DNA of 64,000 nucleotides from Loripinus fragilis (GCA_964019695.1 OZ026522.1:75609601-75673600); one strand, 5' to 3'. Positions 33,191-44,640 are shown, counted from the first letter of the stretch. Numbers and translations are program-made. Notes: generated by a model not told the origin, from the letters alone.

Positions 33191-34935
33191 ATGCTTTCTG
33201 ACAGAAAGAAAAACTTGATACTCCTTTATAAAGTGAATGGTGTTTACAAGTTTTCACTGCCGTCATTTTGTTCGGGTGATACCAATCTTAGACAAGTTTG
33301 TTCATGTACCGCTATGGAAAATCAAAGACAAACAAGGGTCAAACTGCCAAGTTTCAAAATAGAACTACCTGGAAATGCAGAGAGGAAAAATGAAATCTCA
33401 GAAAAATTACGAAGTGTCCGTGGTAGTTTGCAGAAAACATTTAACAGACCAGTGACAAATAGTGACATTCTGGATGCAGCATTGGACTTTTGGATTCAGA
33501 GCCATGTCCAGGAAGAAGAACAGGAAACATTTCCCACATCATTCTCAAAGGTGGGAAACCAGAGGGATACAAATGAAAAATTGTTCCTTTCAACAGTGTC
33601 TTCTCTACAAAAGTCTGTGGAATTAGCTGAGCACCATGGACGGAGCTGCAAGTATAGTCTTAAACAACAGAAGATTGTGCATCGAGGACATGTAGCTATT
33701 GTGACATTTCAGTGTTCTAAGGCCCAAAGTCCACATACATACAGGAAGTCATCTTCGCCTTACCTGCCAAATGATACTTTTCTAGTGAACCACAAATTAA
33801 ATCATGCTGTGATTTGTTCGGGAATGTTGCCTGTACATTATACACGGTTTGCCAATGCTTCAGGAACTGGTGTTATTTCGAAAACACAGAGAAAGAAGTT
33901 TTTACAGGAATACAGCCACAGCCTTCAGTCAGTGTATGACAGTTCTCTCCAAGAATCTTTACACCTGGAAATCGGCAGTTATGAAGAACTTGATGGCATC
34001 GACATTATGACAGATGCTCGCCACGGTTGGAGAAAAAAGGCTAAAGACTCTAGCATTGTTTCCATAGGGGACAAATTGCATAAGTGCAATGCATTCATAT
34101 CACAAAGGCTGACGATATGGTTTCTCAAAGACATGAATTGAAAGGAACTCAAAGAATATATGAGCATTTCGAAACGCAAGATGTGACAGTCGAAGTCCAC
34201 ACCCATGATCGAAACATGTCTGTCAACAAATTAGTGAAGTCACATGCAATGACAGTTAACCAAAATGATTGTTGGCATGGCGTAAAATCGCTAAAGAAGT
34301 CAATGCAAGCTATTTCAGCAGGACCTAAATACAAGGAAGGAAAATTTTGGTTTGACCAGCTCTCAGATAAAGTTCAACCCATAGCCACACACTTTCACTG
34401 GGCTATCAGAAACTGCCAAAATGACCCTCAGCGACTACGGAAGCTACTGTCAAATATAGTGAAACACTATAAGAATGAACACTCAGAGTGCCCTGGCACG
34501 TCAAGATGTAAAATGGATCCTAATTATGAGCCCTCTCGAATTGTTATTACCAACCCGAAGGCTGAGAAATCTCTTGAAAATGTGATTCAATCATCTGTGA
34601 TCTTCAAAAACCCAGAGGACTTTGTTTTAGCAAGAGATTCTTATTATGTGGAAAGTTTTAACAATGTCATGAACATATTTCAAGCCAAGAGGATCAATTT
34701 TAGCAATCAACAGTACAATATGCGTTCGCAGTTAGCTGTTCTTCACTGGAATGAGAACGTTGACAGGGAGTACACGTCGATCTGGAACCCTAGAGATCAA
34801 AGGGCACCCCGTAGACAAAAAGGGAAGAAGGTATATAAAGCTGTGAAATACCAATATCGCAGAAACATTTGGGACACTTACATGGCTTCTATGTTTAATC
34901 CACCGAGGAGAAGAAGAGCAAGGGTCACCGAATAG
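33191..34935 (+). pseudogene. DDE-type transposase, one frameshift, antisense inside the retrotransposon
   Basis: Two overlapping frames form one protein of about 580 residues. The first runs 33191-34141 (the likelier start is ATG at 33314, MENQRQTRVKLPS); the second enters near 34084. One missing base at about 34084 moves the frame. Landmarks are SSSPYLPNDTFLVNHKLNHA, a first acidic site in DIMTDARHGWRKKAKDSS, then KADDMVSQRHELKGTQRIYE, a second site in HTHDRNMSVNK, NQNDCWHGVK, and near the end YYVESFNNVMN and WNENVDREYTS. It belongs to a group of transposase-like proteins frequent in aquatic invertebrates, possibly Kolobok-related; the superfamily is not settled. It lies between A1 and the other accessory genes, on the opposite strand. 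No terminal inverted repeats were identified. Confidence 0.72.
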
Positions 34936-34959
34936 GCCATCTTTAACATATGAAAGTTG

Positions 34960-35115
34960 GGGTGTTTTAACATGTGTTTTGGTTTGGTACTCAAAAGAAC
35001 CGTCTCAATGAGACGGTTCTTTTGAGTACCCAGAGTGCTCAAAAGAATTGTCGCATTTAAAGACATTGCTCAACAGAACAATCTCATTAAGACCGTTATT
35101 TTGAATACACAAAGC
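34960..35115. repeat. Palindrome and repeats of AAAAGAACCGTCTC
   Basis: TACTCAAAAGAACCGTCTC and its perfect complement meet at an AATGA centre (34988-35030), followed by two decayed copies (GCTCAAAAGAATTGTCGC, AACAATCTCATTAAGAC). A related but weaker hairpin, GAACTGCCCCGGG..GGGGCGGCTCTTATG, lies before the transposase at 33146-33185. Confidence 0.55.
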
Positions 35116-35772
35116 ATGTATGTTTGTTGGTTGAGGAAAAAAAAATGGATTACGCATTCTTATCTGGAGGCCTTCACTGGTGTTTTTACCCATTAATTGT
35201 GTTTTGGATTAATACCATAATATTTCTATGGAGAAGTGCCAGCCGAGTGTAAATGTAAGTCGCTTTCATTCTATATGAACCTTTTTTGTTTACATGTATT
35301 GTTTATATTTAATCATAATTAAACAAAATCAACACACTTAATCAAATATAGATAACACTATCTCTGGGAAAACTACACAGTAACCTCATGTAACTTCTAG
35401 CAGACGGTATTAATAGCTACCATGTGTTTCTGTTTACAAGCTAACAAAAGCCAATGGATTCAAACTGATAGCTGATAAGCCCATCCCACTGGCCATATAG
35501 GATTTAATTGCTGTCCGGTAGGAAATTCTCTTGTCTGAGACTTGGCCTTTAAGCAAGTTGACTATGTCCGTCTCACACAAACAAGATGGCAGCCAGCTCC
35601 CGGGAGTGGATCGGAACCCTGAATCTGCAGGCGCCTAGTACGTTGATGGAAAACAACTCTTCCTTGATATGTACTGTTACAATAAATAGTTCTAAAACTC
35701 GTAGTTCACTGGTAAAACACAAACAAGTCGAAGTTCGTTTTTTCCTCCAAACAAAGCACGAATCCAAACAAA
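35116..35772 (-). other. 5' region of the retrotransposon between A1 and the accessory genes
   Basis: AT-rich to 35500, then a higher-GC stretch (35580-35640) next to A1. No gene is supported; it may contain leader or promoter sequence for the minus-strand transcript. Confidence 0.35.
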
Positions 35773-36036
35773 TCAAACAAAATCGCAGTGCGCCGCAGGT
35801 CAAAACTGGCTGGAATGAAATGCAATGATGCAGCAGCCACGGGTAAAGTGTGGACAGGTTCCCCTGCCATACAATGAATATTGATTGATGCGCTTACCGA
35901 AGGGGGAACCAGCGCAGCAGACAGATGATGCGGTGTCGCTGAAAATAGATAGAGGTAGCTTGCATACAACGAGCTCCACGAAAAGGGAAATTTGGGCGTT
36001 CCAATAAAATATGCTATTTGCATAGCATGCCTTTAT
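35773..36036 (-). repeat. Split direct repeat A1 (5' end of the retrotransposon)
   Basis: Matches A2 (23704-23967) base for base apart from a few substitutions. The outer end on the minus strand is ATAAAGGCATGCTATGC, the same word that follows B1. Beyond it the flank (36037-36110) is an unrelated dispersed repeat. Confidence 0.9.
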
Positions 36037-36126
36037 ATCAGTTCATATTATGTTTTGGGTGCTCCAAAGAACCGTCTAATTGATATGGCATAACACATGT
36101 TTTGGTTGAGAAATGAAGAAAATAGA

Positions 36127-36273
36127 TTTGTGGTCACCTGCTGGGAAATAGCTGACCTCTTGGCTCTCGTTTGTGGTGTCTACTGTGAGTTTGTCACTTT
36201 CCCATTGGTATCCTGGGTCAGGTGTGGTACTTGATTGTATCGATTCCTGATCTTTGCACCCTTACTTACTTTG
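36127..36273 (+). repeat. Retroelement tail R1, 5'-truncated copy
   Basis: About 147 bp of the R1 3' end, from TTGTGGTCACCTGCTGGGA to CACCCTTACTTACTTTG. Confidence 0.75.
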
Positions 36274-36589
36274 ATCTAATTTCCTGATAAACAGAAATAG
36301 AAAAAGTTTAATACAAGTAAATTATATTTTTCACAATTTCCAATTTTAAAGTGCAATCTAATTAAAGTAACACGCATAACAATGCCAGAAGCAGTTATTC
36401 TGTCCTAAAATGATTTTATATGAAGCTAACGTGACCATGCGCAGATCCAGGATTTTTGGTCAGGGGAGTCAAGATCAATCTGACAAACCAAGGCTCTGAC
36501 AACGATTTTTTAGTCCTCAGTTTATTTTACTGAAGTCAAATGGTTAATTTTGAAGAAAGCTATCATTTTTCATGGTTCCAAAGGGGGTT

Positions 36590-36650
36590 CAACATTTTCC
36601 AGGGGGGGGGGGGGGTCCAACTTTTTCCAGGGGGGTCCACTGAGGGGGTC
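36590..36650 (+). repeat. Poly-G tract region
   Basis: A run of 14 Gs at about 36602-36615 followed by GGGGGGTCC words; GGGGTCC recurs at 36786-36800. Confidence 0.6.
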
Positions 36651-36670
36651 CAATTGCTTATTCCCTATAG

Positions 36671-36752
36671 CAAAGTAAGTAAGGGTGCAAAGATCAGGAA
36701 TCAATACAATCAAGTACCACACCTGATCCAGGATACCAATGGGAAAGTATAT
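36671..36752 (-). repeat. Retroelement tail R1, short copy
   Basis: Starts at the shared terminus CAAAGTAAGTAAGGGTGC and ends after CAATGGGAAAG. It lies 400 bp from the oppositely oriented copy at 36127. Confidence 0.75.
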
Positions 36753-36759
36753 ATAAGTA

Positions 36760-38515
36760 TATATACCCATATAAGTTGTAGTTTTCCAGGGGGAGGGGGT
36801 CCGGACCCCTGTCCTCCCTCAGGATCCACACTTGCATACTATATGAGAAATTTAAATAATTAGACACTTCCAAGCCTTCTTTCTGTACCTTAAACTTTTA
36901 AGTTGTTTTTCTTAATTTAATAGGCCTATGGTAACATCTGTAAAAGGATTTCAGAGACTATTACTCAGGCGTACAGAATACCAAAAATCTCCTATAAGAC
37001 GCAGTTTGAAGTTCTCTTTAAGATAGGACAAGTTTGCGAAAGTCCCTAGTGTGAAGCAAAAACATTATCAGCCATCAGTGCAAAGGTGGGCCCCTACGAA
37101 GTTTAATATATCAAAACCTATATGCTGGAAAAATGGAGGTTGGTCTTGACCCCAACAGATCTGCGCATATGATAAAAACAGGATAATAAACATGCATCAA
37201 TGCAGAATAAAGTTCGTTGTGAAAAGAATTGATCCATACTAGTGTTGTCTTGATATGACTTATCACAGATCAATGTTTTGTTCGTTCTGTTAACATCGCA
37301 AATCCCAACAGTAGGACAGTTAAGCTGCATATTTGATGACAATTATGGGATATTATTTCTGATTTCTCAATAAGGCGATTCTAATAAACATCATAAGCTT
37401 AAGTTTTACAGGGAACTGACCAAAAAATGTTTTTTTTAATATACCTTTTCTGGTCTACTGATAAGCTGGATATTTATCATGTTTATAGGAAATATACAGT
37501 ATTTTGCATGCAAAATATAGTTTTCGAGAAATAATTCATAAAATACTTAATCATCATGTGACTTAAATAAATAGTATTTTTTTTTTAAAAAAAATCATGT
37601 TGGTTTAATACGACTAAACCTACTGTAAACTTAAGCTTTTATTTACGAACAGTTTCTATTTGTGGTCGCCAAATTATTGACGTCATAACTAGCCAGATGG
37701 GTGACCACCTTCAAATTAAAGGTGAGACTTCATTAAAGATTTTGATATAGGTCACCATAAATCGCCACACAATTTGCACGGGACCTATTTTTTGTCCCTT
37801 AAGGGGCCTGACTAGATAGGCAGAACTAAAGAAAACCTCAAGTTGAGCCATGGTGGGTCCAGCTACAGATAAGCATCAGGCACCAACCCACCGATTAAAG
37901 TTTTACGTCCAAGCTGTCATAGAGTCTGAGGCCTTACCCACCGTCGTGCAATTAAAGAGGAAACCATAGCTAAAAATCATGATTGGGTTTAAAACCAGGC
38001 GTCTAGACTGTCACATGACATCCGATCTATATCCAACCTTTATACAACGTTTGATAATATTTTTGAATTGATCACTAAATTTAGGAAAAATGATTGTTTG
38101 TGTCATACTCTTAATCCAGCTTGCACACATATACAGGTAGCTATTCAGAGGGGCATAAGTCCTATCAACATGAGTTAGATATATTCAATAACAAAAGATT
38201 TTAACACCTTTAAGAAGTTTTCTTTTAATTGTCTGGATTTGAAAAATGTGCCTGTGAAATCAGCCTAGTATGTCAACATGAACAAAATTTATTTTGTTTC
38301 TCATTTTTTAAAGGCCTCCAGCAAATGAACAGGGAATAAAATGCTGTGAATTTTAGGAAGGAAAAAACGTTCTTTATACCATGACACATCTATTGCAGTA
38401 TTCAAAAAATATTTTAATGTAAAAATCAATCATATTTTATTTTACGCACTGCATGTTTATTTTAAAAATCTAAATAAAAATAGTGTTAATTCTGAGAGTG
38501 ACTAAATGTTTAAAA
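36760..38515. other. Intergenic sequence with RT-element remnant
   Basis: No gene. Bases 37855-38100 hold an R1-related remnant: GTCATAGAGTCTGAGGCC and GTGCAATTAAAGAGGAAACC, then on the minus strand the decayed end of the RT frame with FSDQF and stops. Confidence 0.5.
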
Positions 38516-38518
38516 TAG

Positions 38519-38924
38519 TAAGTGAGTATGATCAGGAAATACCACAATCACAACCCGTGGCTGCATAAGGATGAACCATACAACAATCACGAGACACCCA
38601 GAAGACAAACAAAGCAAAGCAACCAGCTCTCTCTTCCCCCTTGAGATGATTGCAAAACTTGAATGGACCCAAAGTAACGCATTGCAAAACATAGAACAAT
38701 TACAGAATCCCACAATGGGAGTAACAATCAACAACAGATCAACAACATCAGAACCACCGCCTAAGAATAGACAGCAGCCAAAGCCACTGATGGGCTTAAA
38801 TGCATTTTACTGGTACCAAATCTTCGCCCTTGATTCTGCTGTTGTTGAAGCACAAAAAATGTTAAGCTCGCATGGTGGATTCCTAACTTTTGCAATGTAT
38901 CATCATAGAGAAACAATATAATAA
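38519..38924 (+). repeat. Interspersed element family R2, copy 1
   Basis: About 410 bp, starting AGTGAGTATGATCAGGAAAT and ending CATCATAGAGAAACAATATA. Copies at 45279, 52490 and 43792 share both ends. The long open frame in it is not kept in the other copies. Confidence 0.75.
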
Positions 38925-39116
38925 AAAATGCACTTTGATGATACAGTTTGCTTTTATTAATTAAGTGTTCACAAAAGTCATTTTTTATTATTTATCCACA
39001 GTGTACCTATTCCCAATCATTTGAATTAAAATAATACCATTAGTCACCACAAATCAGTTAGTTTCTTGTGGTTGACAAATTTTCTAAGTATATAGCCAAA
39101 TTTATTTAAAAAGTAT

Positions 39117-39290
39117 TTGAAATTATAATTACAGTAAAACTATTGTGGGTAATGATTACAACTACATTACATGTATTTCAGCCAAACAATGATTACAATT
39201 ATATATATTGCTTTAAAAATTGTATTTGATTACAGATGATTACAATTACTGATTACAATTATCCCAGTTTTGAAGCTATTACACTCCAAA
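39117..39290. repeat. GATTACAATTA-rich tract
   Basis: ATGATTACAATTA-like words occur seven times in 170 bp without a fixed period. Confidence 0.55.
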
Positions 39291-39389
39291 AATCCAGCTT
39301 TCAATTTAGATTAATAAGCAGTTAAAGTTGGACTTTATATGGCAAATTTCTACTATGTTGATAAAAATAATAATAACAAGACATGTGGA

Positions 39390-40690
39390 TTCGGATCAGG
39401 GAAACGTTTCAATTATGGTGACACTAGTAGAAGGGTGTTTGGACCCAGATGAGGCCTGACATTTTTTCAGGCCTCATTTGGGTCTAAACTGATTGCAATG
39501 GCTATTGGCAGATGACACGAATCAATTATATCTATAGCGATAAATCTAGGCACAATGACTTAAGTGAAGATTGTTTTATGTTTTAACTATTTAAGTTTGT
39601 TAGTAAGGTTTGGGGTTTATGTTGTTCAATATTGTATGTCTCTTTTAGCTTTTCAATCATCTCGCTGGAAAAGAGAGAACTTGTCGCTTTGCTTTGGTTG
39701 ATTTATAGATGTCATGTGACTGTTGGTGTTCTGTGTCTCTTCATCAGGGTGCCGTTGGTTGGTCCGCAGTGTGTTAATGTCGTATTTTTTTATATAATGG
39801 CTATTGGAATTTGACAAGCAAAAATATAATTCTAACAATAAATCTAGGCATAAAAGTTTCGCAGACGACTGTTTTTATGTTTTCACAACATAAGTCAATG
39901 TAAAACATGTGACGCCCGGAACAGGGCCTTTTGGTCAAAGAAACACTGATTAAATAAACTTGGCTAAGTATGTTTAGGTAATGCTATAAACCTAATCAGA
40001 TGAGAAAATGTTTTCCATTTATCAGTTTATTTGAAGCATGTAATCCCTTGGATGGACCATTTTTGGTCTAAGGGGTAAACTTTAAACAAACTTGGTAGAG
40101 GTCGACTAGAAATGCCGAATACCAAATATCAAGGCTCTAGGCCTTTTGGTTTCAGAAAATAAGATTATTTATGTTTCCTTATATAAGCCTATGAAAGGTA
40201 TGTGATCGCTGGGAGGGACCATATTTGGCCCTCATACGCATTTTCTTTAATAATGCTACATACCAATCTATGCCATTGGTTTTAGACTATACTTTTTAAA
40301 GTGGTCATTCAAATAATCTATTTAAGCTTATTTGATCTAGTTATGCAACAGATGTAAAACAGTTTATTATTGAAGAGGGTTATATAAGAACCATAAGAGT
40401 TTGATGAACCTGTGGTTTAGGAAAATATGGCCATTAAATGTCGAATGGCGGAGGACAGAGGTCCAACCATCGCATGCTGTGGCTAAGGCTAGATAAAAGG
40501 TAAAATGAATCATGGAAAATCAAATTAGATAATGTACAAATATGTGATTGACGACTAAACTTCGAGTTATTCAACTAATCGTGCAGTCACTAAAAGCTGT
40601 ACGATATCCAAAAGGTTGAAAGAAATAAACACTCACAATTTTAACATAAAATTTATTGTCCATTGAAAGAAGTTATAATCTAAAAATCAA
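39390..40690. other. Intergenic sequence before the methyltransferase 3' end
   Basis: Contains a hairpin GGACCCAGATGAGGCCTGAC / CAGGCCTCATTTGGGTC (39431-39485) and AT-rich sequence. No gene seen. Confidence 0.45.
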
Positions 40691-40696
40691 AGACGA

Positions 40697-40702
40697 TTTA
40701 TT
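40697..40702 (-). terminator. Candidate polyadenylation signal of the methyltransferase gene
   Basis: AATAAA on the minus strand 14 bases after the stop codon. A second AATAAA-complement lies at 40652-40657 and is better spaced for cleavage. Confidence 0.45.
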
Positions 40703-40715
40703 TTAAAGGGTTATG

Positions 40716-41258
40716 CTAAATTTGTTGAAGAAGTGGCAATTTCCAAATGGCCATAAAATGGTCAGTAATGATTGGTTCGGAATAAGTACAAATTGGAGGG
40801 CTTAAGCTAATTGGGGGCTTTTCTAAATTCAAAACTCTAAATCTTCCGCCACTCGTTGACGGCAGTTCTTGGTTAACTTTGTTGTTTGAAAATGTTGTGG
40901 CAGCCAAATACATGCTGTTGCTCGATGAAAAATGATACAAAGTTCTTAGCACTTCTTTGTTAGTTAAATGTTGAAGCATCATACGACAGATAATAAGATC
41001 ATACGAGTCGTTCAAGACATTTTTCACTATATCCAAGTTTTTGAAATGTAGATTGTTTCTTCCTTTATAACGTTCAGTATGTTTTTGTATCAGTTCCGGA
41101 ACAATGTCAGCTCCAGTGTAGTCAATGTCATCTCTAGTTCTCAGGAAGTAGGACATGTACTGTAGATCACCACATGGAAGATCAAGTATTTTGATGCTTG
41201 TCTTGTTTAGCTCCCTCCTCAGTCGATTAATCATGGTGTGATAAACTGCCATCACCCC
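40716..41258 (-). CDS. SAM-dependent methyltransferase, terminal exon
   Basis: Opens in phase 0 after a strong acceptor (TTTTTTTCTTGTATTATCAG) and ends at TAG 40716-40718. It encodes about 180 residues with the class I methyltransferase fold: motif I ILDLPCGDLQYMSYFL, the acidic end of strand 2 in DYTGADIVPELI, HFKNLDIV, then YDLIICRMMLQHLTNKE for strand 4, and LAATTFSNN for strand 5. The C-terminus (RVLNLEKPPISL, DHFMAIWKLPL) looks like a family-specific cap. The substrate cannot be read from the sequence. With the first exon this would be a membrane-anchored, probably Golgi or ER lumenal, enzyme. Confidence 0.88.
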   Translation of the reverse strand, partial: GVMAVYHTMINRLRRELNKTSIKILDLPCGDLQYMSYFLRTRDDIDYTGADIVPELIQKHTERYKGRNNLHFKNLDIVKNVLNDSYDLIICRMMLQHLTNKEVLRTLYHFSSSNSMYLAATTFSNNKVNQELPSTSGGRFRVLNLEKPPISLSPPICTYSEPIITDHFMAIWKLPLLQQI

Positions 41259-42968
41259 CTGATAATACAAGAAAAAAATAGTTAAGAACATTGAAACACT
41301 TTTCGATGTCAAGTCGGTGATGTGTAGTTAAACCATCTTTATACTGGAAATCCCTTCAGGGGACTTTTGAAAAAAAGTGAAGACTGGCATTACATCAGGG
41401 CCTGCTCTATTGTTATATATATAGTGAATAAACTTTTGTAATGGACCTGTATATAAATAGTTTATTCCCTACGCAATATTTCAAAAGTTTTTTCACATTT
41501 TTATTATACATAAATGGTCTATGTTTTAACATACATAAATATGTTCATCGGTTTAGGAACTGCATTTACAAGAAAATACATAAATGACAATTACCTTGAA
41601 CCTGGGGTCAAGATCACACAAAAGGTTGACCAGTACCCTTGCAGTATGTAACCTATATATTTGCAAAGGTTGAAGCTACTGCATCTAATTGTCTTGTGGC
41701 AATTTTGATTGGCGGAGTAAAAATAATCAAATTTGTTGGAGGGCAAGAGGAGTTACATTTAACTAAAGTATGTTTTTGAATTTGGGCCAGGGGTCCTGGA
41801 GGAGATAATGTATAAAGAAACAGATGGTGTATCCGGGATGAAGACCATTCACAAAAGCTCGTTTTGCGTCCATGGTTTAGTAATCGGAGCAGCCTCAGCC
41901 AATTCCATCGAATTCCGTGGAAACAGACTTCTGATGTACACTGAGGATCTACTGAAGATAACGCGACATTGACTTTATATAACGTGACGTTGACGTCACA
42001 GAAACCATATCATGTCAAAACAATGACAAGTGTGTTTGCAGCAAAACAAACAGCTATAAATGAATTTTATGTGTTTTAATAAAATACCGCAATAATAGCG
42101 ATATATCACTAAATAATTATAAACATCATTTTTTCTGTTGATAAAACATTTTGGGCAATCAAAAAAGGATAAATAGGACTGGACTCAGATGCTACAGTAC
42201 TATGTTTCCTTACGCAAGTTCGAGCTAATAAAATTGAGCCTTTTCATACATAGCACAATGTCTTACATACAGCCAAGGCTTGATTCTTAAATTGAGCCGA
42301 AGTTTTCTGATTGCATGGCACAGGTGATCTAAATATTTGTTTCGCAACGCCATACTGGGAGGACTTAGAGCTGTCAAGTACTTTACATTTATTTGAATTA
42401 GCAATACAATTGTTTGGTAGGCGGGAAAGGGCAAGCATACAGTATTTAAGCTAAGTCCTATTGCCATTTATTTTTCAAAAGAATGATAGCACCATTGTAC
42501 GAGAGAAACATGATTGAATCAAGACATGAGAAAATTAACAATGTGGCTATGCGTCGAAAGAAAAAAATCTCAAATCATTATAGGTATCTGCTCAGTCTTA
42601 TCAATACTTTTGACCTTCATTAAGCTACCATTTGTCTTTAAGACCTTTGTTTTGTCTATTTTTGAATAGCCGCTTAAGACAGCTTTTACTGTATTCGACT
42701 TAAGCTCAGAAGGAAAAAAATATACCAATTTTTTTTTAAATCCCTGCTACGACGGATAATAAGCATATTATTTTAAAACTAAGTTAAAGCTCAAATTGAC
42801 ATACAGTTCTAAGCTAGAACCCTCATACACCACACACACATACACCACGCACACACGCGCATCCGCACGATTACATTATTCGGTTATGATGTCGGTGTGC
42901 CGCGGTCCCTTGGCACTAGGCATATACAAGATTCGCGCGATTATTATAAGTTGTCATTTATATATTAC
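41259..42968 (-). other. Intron of the methyltransferase gene
   Basis: 1.7 kb with donor GTAATA at 42968 and acceptor at 41260-41259. It has AC-rich microsatellite-like sequence at 42830-42862 and no recognisable element. Confidence 0.7.
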
Positions 42969-43088
42969 CTGTGACCATTCCAGTGCTGAGCCAGGTCCAG
43001 AAGCTTTGTAGTTTACATCAGTTTTCGCCACGTCATTTATTTTGTGGCCATACCAGGTCTGTCTATTGTAAATTTCAATAAAAGCGTT
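42969..43088 (-). CDS. SAM-dependent methyltransferase, internal exon
   Basis: A 120-nt exon, phase 0 at both ends, between acceptor TATTTCAATTTCAG and donor CAG|GTAATA. It encodes 40 residues: NAFIEIYNRQTWYG, NDVAKTDVNYKASGPGS, ALEWSQ. The SGPGS segment followed by a helix is the usual lead-in to motif I in this methyltransferase type. Joined to the terminal exon it reads through without a stop. The plus strand has no competing frame. Confidence 0.82.
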
Positions 43089-43179
43089 CTGAAATTGAAA
43101 TAAAACTGCTTTTCTGGCGTCTCCGAAATGATAACAATGGCAAACAGCAAAGACCTAGATAAAAATGCGATGATCTTTT

Positions 43180-43753
43180 ATATACTGGTGACTTAAAAAT
43201 GAGTACAATAGTCAACAGCGAAGACCTAGGTGAAAACTACTAAATACCCCTTTGTATACTAGTGACTACGAAATGAGAACTATTGAAAACAACACATACC
43301 CCGACAAAAACTGCTTTATCCCTTTGTGTACTGGTGATTCCGAAATGAGCACTATAGCCAACAGCGAAAATCTAGTTATAATAATGAGCACTATAGCCAA
43401 CAGCGAAGGTCTAGTTATAATACACTGCCTCTACTCTTTGTATACTAGTGACTAAAAATGAAAGTATTGAAAACAGCACAAACCCAGATGACAACTGCTT
43501 TCGCCCTTTGTATACTGGTGACTCAAAGATGAGAATTATTGAAAATTACACAGACCCAGATTACAACTGCTTCCGCACTTTGTATACTGGTGAATCAAAA
43601 ATGAGAACTATTAAAAACAACACATACCCAGATGAGAACTGCATTCGCCCTTTGTATACTGGTGAATCAAAAATGAGAATTATTGAAAACAACACAGACC
43701 CAGATTACAACTGCTTTTGGACTTTGTATACTGGTGACTCAAAAGGAGTATAG
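43180..43753 (+). repeat. 72-bp minisatellite that keeps an open frame of 24-aa repeats
   Basis: The word TATACTGGTGA recurs at 43511, 43583, 43655 and 43727, exactly 72 bp apart, with more degenerate units back to 43180. Two plus-strand frames (43252-43455 and 43448-43753) translate it as 24-residue units of the type LYTGDSKMRIIENNTDPDYN plus CF-x-P. It lies 90 bp upstream (minus-strand sense) of the 42969 exon, in the intron. Confidence 0.8.
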
Positions 43754-43791
43754 TGTACTATAGAAATCAGTAAAGACGAAAATACACTAAA

Positions 43792-44395
43792 GTAAGTAGC
43801 ATGATCAGCTAATACCCCAATCACACCCTGCATATCAACCCACAGAACCAAAAGGAACCGCCACGGAACAATAACAGTCACAAGACAACATGGAAAACTA
43901 CAGTAAAACCTGTCTAAACCAGTCACTCAAGAAAAAATCCAAAATTGGTTTTCAAGACTGAGTATCGCTTAATGCAGGTCGAAAGTATTGCAGGATGCTC
44001 CAAGAGAACATTCTGCATTACTTTCGACCTTCATTAGGCTACCATTTAAGACATTTGTTTTGTCTATTTTTGAGTAGCCGCTTAAGACAGGTTTTTCCTG
44101 TAAATAATGCAACCACTGTTTCTCGTTATGATAATTGCAATGACGCCAACTGCATAACATAACAAAAACCAAACATAGTACACTCATAAACAACGAAAAA
44201 AAAAACAATAAAAATAATAAACAACAATAGAACCACCGCCCAAGAACACACAGCAGACTAAGTCACTGGGTGATTAATACATTTTAATGGTACCAAATAT
44301 TCGCCCTAGATGATGTTGTTGTCAAAACACAATTATTTTGCCTCGCATGCAGGCTTCATAAATTATACAATGTATCATCAAAATAAACTTATCAT
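43792..44395 (+). repeat. Element R2, interrupted copy
   Basis: R2 ends are recognisable (ATGATCAGCTAATACCCCAA; AATGTATCATCAAAATAA), but the middle is replaced by unrelated sequence, including an inverted repeat of GTCGAAAGTA/TACTTTCGAC at 43978-44027. Confidence 0.5.
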
Positions 44396-44489
44396 AATAA
44401 ACTAAACGAATTGCCACAACATGATGAGAGAAAATGGCTCGCAGATAGTCAGAATGAAAGAAAACTCAATTTTAGATACCGTGGGCCCA

Positions 44490-44640
44490 GCCGCCAAAGA
44501 CAAGCATGAGGTACAAACACACAGATTAAAGATTGATGTCAGCCTTAGGGCCATCATTGAGTGTTAAACCTCACCCACAGTCGTGCAATTAAAGAGGAAA
44601 CCATGTCTTTGTTTACAACCAAACATGCAGACTGTCACTA
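44490..44640 (-). repeat. R1-related tail fragment
   Basis: Shares GTGCAATTAAAGAGGAAACC and CATGCAGACTGTCAC with the other R1 tails. The minus-strand continuation to 44720 is a decayed RT C-terminal end. Confidence 0.55.

Larger units (their letters stand above)
23158..36036 (-). mobile_element. 12.9-kb Ngaro-type tyrosine-recombinase retrotransposon with extra genes
   Basis: Reading the minus strand from 36036, the order is repeat A1 (36036-35773), accessory genes, gag, RT/RNase H, tyrosine recombinase, then B1 (24325-23968), A2 (23967-23704) and B2 (23677-23158). A1 and A2 are 264 bp each without net indels and differ at only a few bases. B1 and B2 are the same sequence except for a 156-bp duplication in B2. 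This A1-body-B1-A2-B2 split direct repeat is the hallmark of Ngaro/PAT-like elements, as opposed to the inverted ends of DIRS1. No integrase or LTR is present; integration would use the recombinase on a circular cDNA. Ngaro elements are usually about half this length, so the accessory half is the unusual part. Confidence 0.88.

Noticed and set aside
35706..36023. 105-aa ORF, also seen as 120 aa at 23592-23954
   Set aside because: It is open in both copies only because the A repeats are nearly identical; no domain features.
23158..36036. LTR retrotransposon reading of the A repeats
   Set aside because: There is no integrase or protease, the repeats are split A/B, and the recombinase is of the tyrosine type.
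38571..38921. 116-aa ORF, with a shorter relative at 45410-45691
   Set aside because: Both lie in interspersed element R2; the frames are not conserved in length or sequence between copies.
43448..43753. CRISPR-like regularly spaced repeat
   Set aside because: The units are contiguous 72-bp tandem repeats without distinct spacers, in an animal intron.
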